Source: Tyto alba
Taxonomy: Eukaryota; Chordata; Aves; Strigiformes; Tytonidae
Reading direction: 5' to 3'
Length of the DNA: 64,000 nucleotides
Assembly: GCF_018691265.1 (NCBI RefSeq)
Contig: NW_024881321.1
Location: forward strand, 15,255,387 to 15,319,386
Shown: positions 60,791-64,000 of the stretch, one piece after another
Numbering within the stretch: position 1 is the first letter of the stretch
Layout of the letters: every line of letters begins with the position of its first letter
Program-made: the position numbers and the translations under genes
Notes under the pieces: generated by a model
Told to the model about the DNA's origin: nothing
The model's input: only the letters and a program-made list of their open reading frames with translations
Databases searched by the model: none

Positions 60791-63700
60791 TACCCTTATA
60801 ATGAAGAATCATGGTGGGCACAGCATTTAGATCTAGCTTTGCAGCAAAACATTGTGAGAGATGGAGTCTGAACTATCAATTTCATGTTCATAAGGTTATA
60901 AATAAATAAATAATGTTGAAGTTAAATAACATTTTGCTGTTCAAAAAATTAGAATCCTTCCTCCTGAAGAAATTTTATTTTTCCTTACTACTTTTTTTTT
61001 CTTTATTTTTTTCACAGAAAATTCCTAATTCCAGGCTGCTTTTCACCCTGATTCTAAGGAGTGGAGCTAGCATAGCATCTCAAGTTATAAAATTTTTGCA
61101 CTTTCAAGTCATTTGAATTTCAAGTTATACAATCCAGAGTCTGAAAATAAACTTTTTTTTTTTTTTTCTATATTTCTGTAGAATAATAAAGTAATATTAC
61201 CATTCTACTCTGTGATGCTGCCTAACAAATGGGAGGATACACTAGAATGATTCCTAAAAATGAGCAATTTAATGCTTTGTAAGGTATTGCAACTACAGTT
61301 TTAATTGCCCCTTTTTACAATTGATGCTAGAGGAAAAGATTTATTTGAGTCCTCTAGACCTTGAACAACCTGACTCAGAATAAACGGATGGATATCAAGC
61401 TTTGCTAGTTGATTCAGATTACTAGGGGTATTCCCAGTTCAAATTTTTTATTGTATATATGATTTGTCCTTTTGAATGACAGTAAGAAGTTCTGTAAGAC
61501 TACATAATACCAGTTCTGATTTATAAATGAACAATCGGAGGTATTGAAAATAATTTTGGCCATTAAAATATCTTAAGACACCATTGTTGAAGATGATTGT
61601 TTTTGTGGGTTAGGTGCAGAAGAAACATATTTGAAAAATAAGCCATAAAGCATACATGCTGTTTTTTTGAGTTTAGTTCTGTTTGGGTATTTTTGTTGTA
61701 TTTTTTTGTTGGTTTGTTTAATTCTTATAGCTGTTAAAACTGAAGATTCATTTTTAGTAATCTTTGATGCACTTGTATAACTGAGGCTGTTCTGTACCTC
61801 TGCCCTGTCCTGCAGTGCAAATAGCAGCACATCAAAAGCAAATTGCATGGCCTGCCAATTAATCTAAGCAATGTTGAACACAGAGAATTTGCTAACCCAC
61901 AGGCAGCTGAGGTATAGTTTACTTGCTGTGACATCTGGTGCCTGTTATTTAAACAAAAGAATATTTTGTGAATTTCTCATGTGCTTAGAGAGGTATGACA
62001 GTGTAACCATTTCAGGTTTGAAAACTGAAAAATGTATAAACAATACTGGAATGTCAGTGTTTGTCATATACAAAGTATTTTGAATGTGGTTTTATTTCAG
62101 GTTTTAAAGAGAGAGAATAAATGGAAGCTCTCCATCATGAGCAACAGCTGAGTGTCTCATTCTACAACATTTTGTATCTAAATCAAATTTCTAAACAAGT
62201 CAGAGTTTTCTGTGTGTAACACTGAGGAAGTTGATAACCTCTCCCTGAAGCACCAAAGAGGTATGGGATAACTATGCCTCTTAGTAGATAGGAAGCACTT
62301 AAATACTCTCACAATAAGAGCAGTAAGGGAGCGTGGGAATATCAGAATATAAGCCATTTTGTTTTCATTATGGATCTTGAATAAAATATAGGAATTATGC
62401 ATCAAACAGGGCAGGAACTGGGAACAGTCTGTCATTGCCATACATCCTGTGTGCCAGATAGGGAAGAAGTGCACTGGAAGAAAATGCAGTACAGTTAGAG
62501 ACATACACCTAATATACATCTTATTGAATGGGGACTTTTAAAGGAAAGGGAAACATTAATTCTGTTGTTTCCTAGCTTTTGAATGCTTGAATTTACACTC
62601 TCATTTTATAGGACTAATTTTTATACATAAAGTTATACATGTTACATATTAGAAGCTATGTGTAATATGTTTGAAAGATGATTTTTTTTTTTATTAATTC
62701 CATCTATCTTTAAAAATTCAACAGACAGTGACTGGAGTGGCACTTACTGTGTTATGTCTATATGGACTCTAGAGATCAGTGAAGTAAAAACTACATATTC
62801 TGTTAAGAAACACACCCTTTCTGATACCAGTCTGCATACCCTCATTGTCATTGTTTAAAAATATGAAGCAAAGCTGACAGTATTTTCTAAAACACATCTC
62901 TTGCAGTGGGACATATGAGGAAACCTCTAGGTGAGTTAAAATATGAAAAGATTGAGATTCCCTACAACAAACTAGCACTGAAAAAAACAATGCTTCTTTC
63001 ACAGAAACAGAAATGAACCTTTTAACCACACCAGTGAGCAGTTCCTTCCATACCGTGTGACACTGACTGCTCATCTGTGTGGGGAATTCACACATTTTGT
63101 GGTAAATAAAAGCAGGCTAAACAGCATGTATTCATGCAAATGATATATGGGTAAACTCTGTGGTGATCGTATTAGAAATATATAAGCTCTCTTTATTGCT
63201 GACTACATTGGTGTTGGTATATAAAAAGAAAGATGTATTCAGATAAGTCTTCCCTACTAGAGCATAAATATTTTAAAATTATAGACTGGAAATTATGTGA
63301 GATTATTTCTATGACTTCACAAAGGGATTTAAATACATCTAATCTTAAATTCTTAAATACTTCTAATCTTTTTCAGATGCTGTTAAAAGAGAACTTTGGC
63401 ACTAAGGTCTGTATTCTGATTTCTGCAACACCAATATGAATTCTGAGTGCAATTTACACATTTCCCTCAGTTTAGCGAAATTATCTGCAATTCACAGTGC
63501 TAAAAATTGGATTAGGATCTAACCAAGTTTTATTCTGGAAGAGTTTTCAATAATTTTAGATACCAGGAAAAAAAAAAAATAAAAGAACATGAATTACTGT
63601 TGATGACATATGATGCAGTCAATAAAAATAGGAAAAAAACAGTGCCAGAATATTAAAGCCTTGTGCTGAGCATATCAAGCTGTGATGTCCAGTTCAAAAC

Positions 63701-64000
63701 ATGTCTGCAAGCTGTTCTACATCTGAGAATACATTCTTAAACTCTCCTGAACTGCAATTAAGGCATTAGGGCATGTCTGTAACTATTTCATATGCACCAC
63801 CTCTGCAGTCAAGGAGATTGTCACACACGAAGAGATTAGAGGATTGGGCCCAATGCTTTTTTACTGAATGCACCATTTAAATTGTACTTGAACTGACTAA
63901 AAATACAGTTAGTTTGACTTATTTCAACTTCAAGGAAAATAGAGTGGTTCATATATAATAACTTACATTTATTCTTTGCACAGTAAATCATACTATTCAC
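60791..64000. other. AT-rich intergenic DNA
   Basis: It has poly(T) tracts near 60989-61012, 61152-61167 and 62681-62693, and an A run near 63569-63581. No gene was recognised. Confidence 0.6.

Noticed and set aside
1..64000. CRISPR arrays, bacterial operons or rRNA genes
   Set aside because: No regularly spaced direct repeats with unique spacers, no operon-like gene packing and no rRNA-like sequence were seen; the content is vertebrate nuclear DNA.

Overview
This window reads as AT-rich, gene-poor nuclear DNA of a bird. The evidence is the mix of repeats: several CR1 LINE copies with the typical ATTCTATGATTCTA-like 3' ends, many env-less ERVL-type LTRs opening TGTCCTGG, and class II endogenous retrovirus (ERV) material with a tRNA-Trp-like primer site. 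The LTR density suggests a passerine rather than a fowl, but that is inference. I found no convincing host protein-coding gene, rRNA or tRNA. Most open frames are short chance frames in AT-rich DNA.

Layout: a degraded CR1 (about 1380-2345, minus) and a probable old LTR (about 2440-3010); a compound ERVL LTR at 4714-6715 in which one LTR sits inside another of the same family; an ERVL integrase remnant with 3' region and 3' LTR (9542-10956, plus); a class II solo LTR with a perfect 6-bp target duplication (12597-13060); then the centrepiece, a full-length class II provirus on the minus strand (15528-22846) inserted into an ERVL solo LTR (22847-23283 plus a short remnant below 15528). From 23.3 to 64 kb the window is mainly AT-rich intergenic DNA. 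It holds CR1 copies (25.6, 38.9, 48.9, 49.2-50.6 kb, and an ancient one near 58.2-59.2 kb), an ERVL 3' fragment (29756-30520, minus), a truncated ERVL LTR (33910), a pair of GC-rich LTRs (37.7 and 55.7 kb), and an unidentified segment with broken open frames (59.7-60.8 kb).

The provirus has two 440-bp LTRs with about 7 mismatches, a PBS, gag, a dUTPase-protease frame, pol (RT, RNase H, integrase), env, a polypurine tract and a 6-bp target duplication. Each coding region is interrupted by at most a few stops or frameshifts, so it is a relatively recent but defective copy. Gag, dUTPase, protease and Pol look betaretrovirus-like. The primer site and the Env transmembrane subunit look like avian alpharetroviruses. 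The last third of a hundred or so Env residues are encoded inside the LTR U3, and the neighbouring solo LTR keeps a related open tail at the same place. This mosaic and the LTR-borne Env tail are the most notable features of the window.
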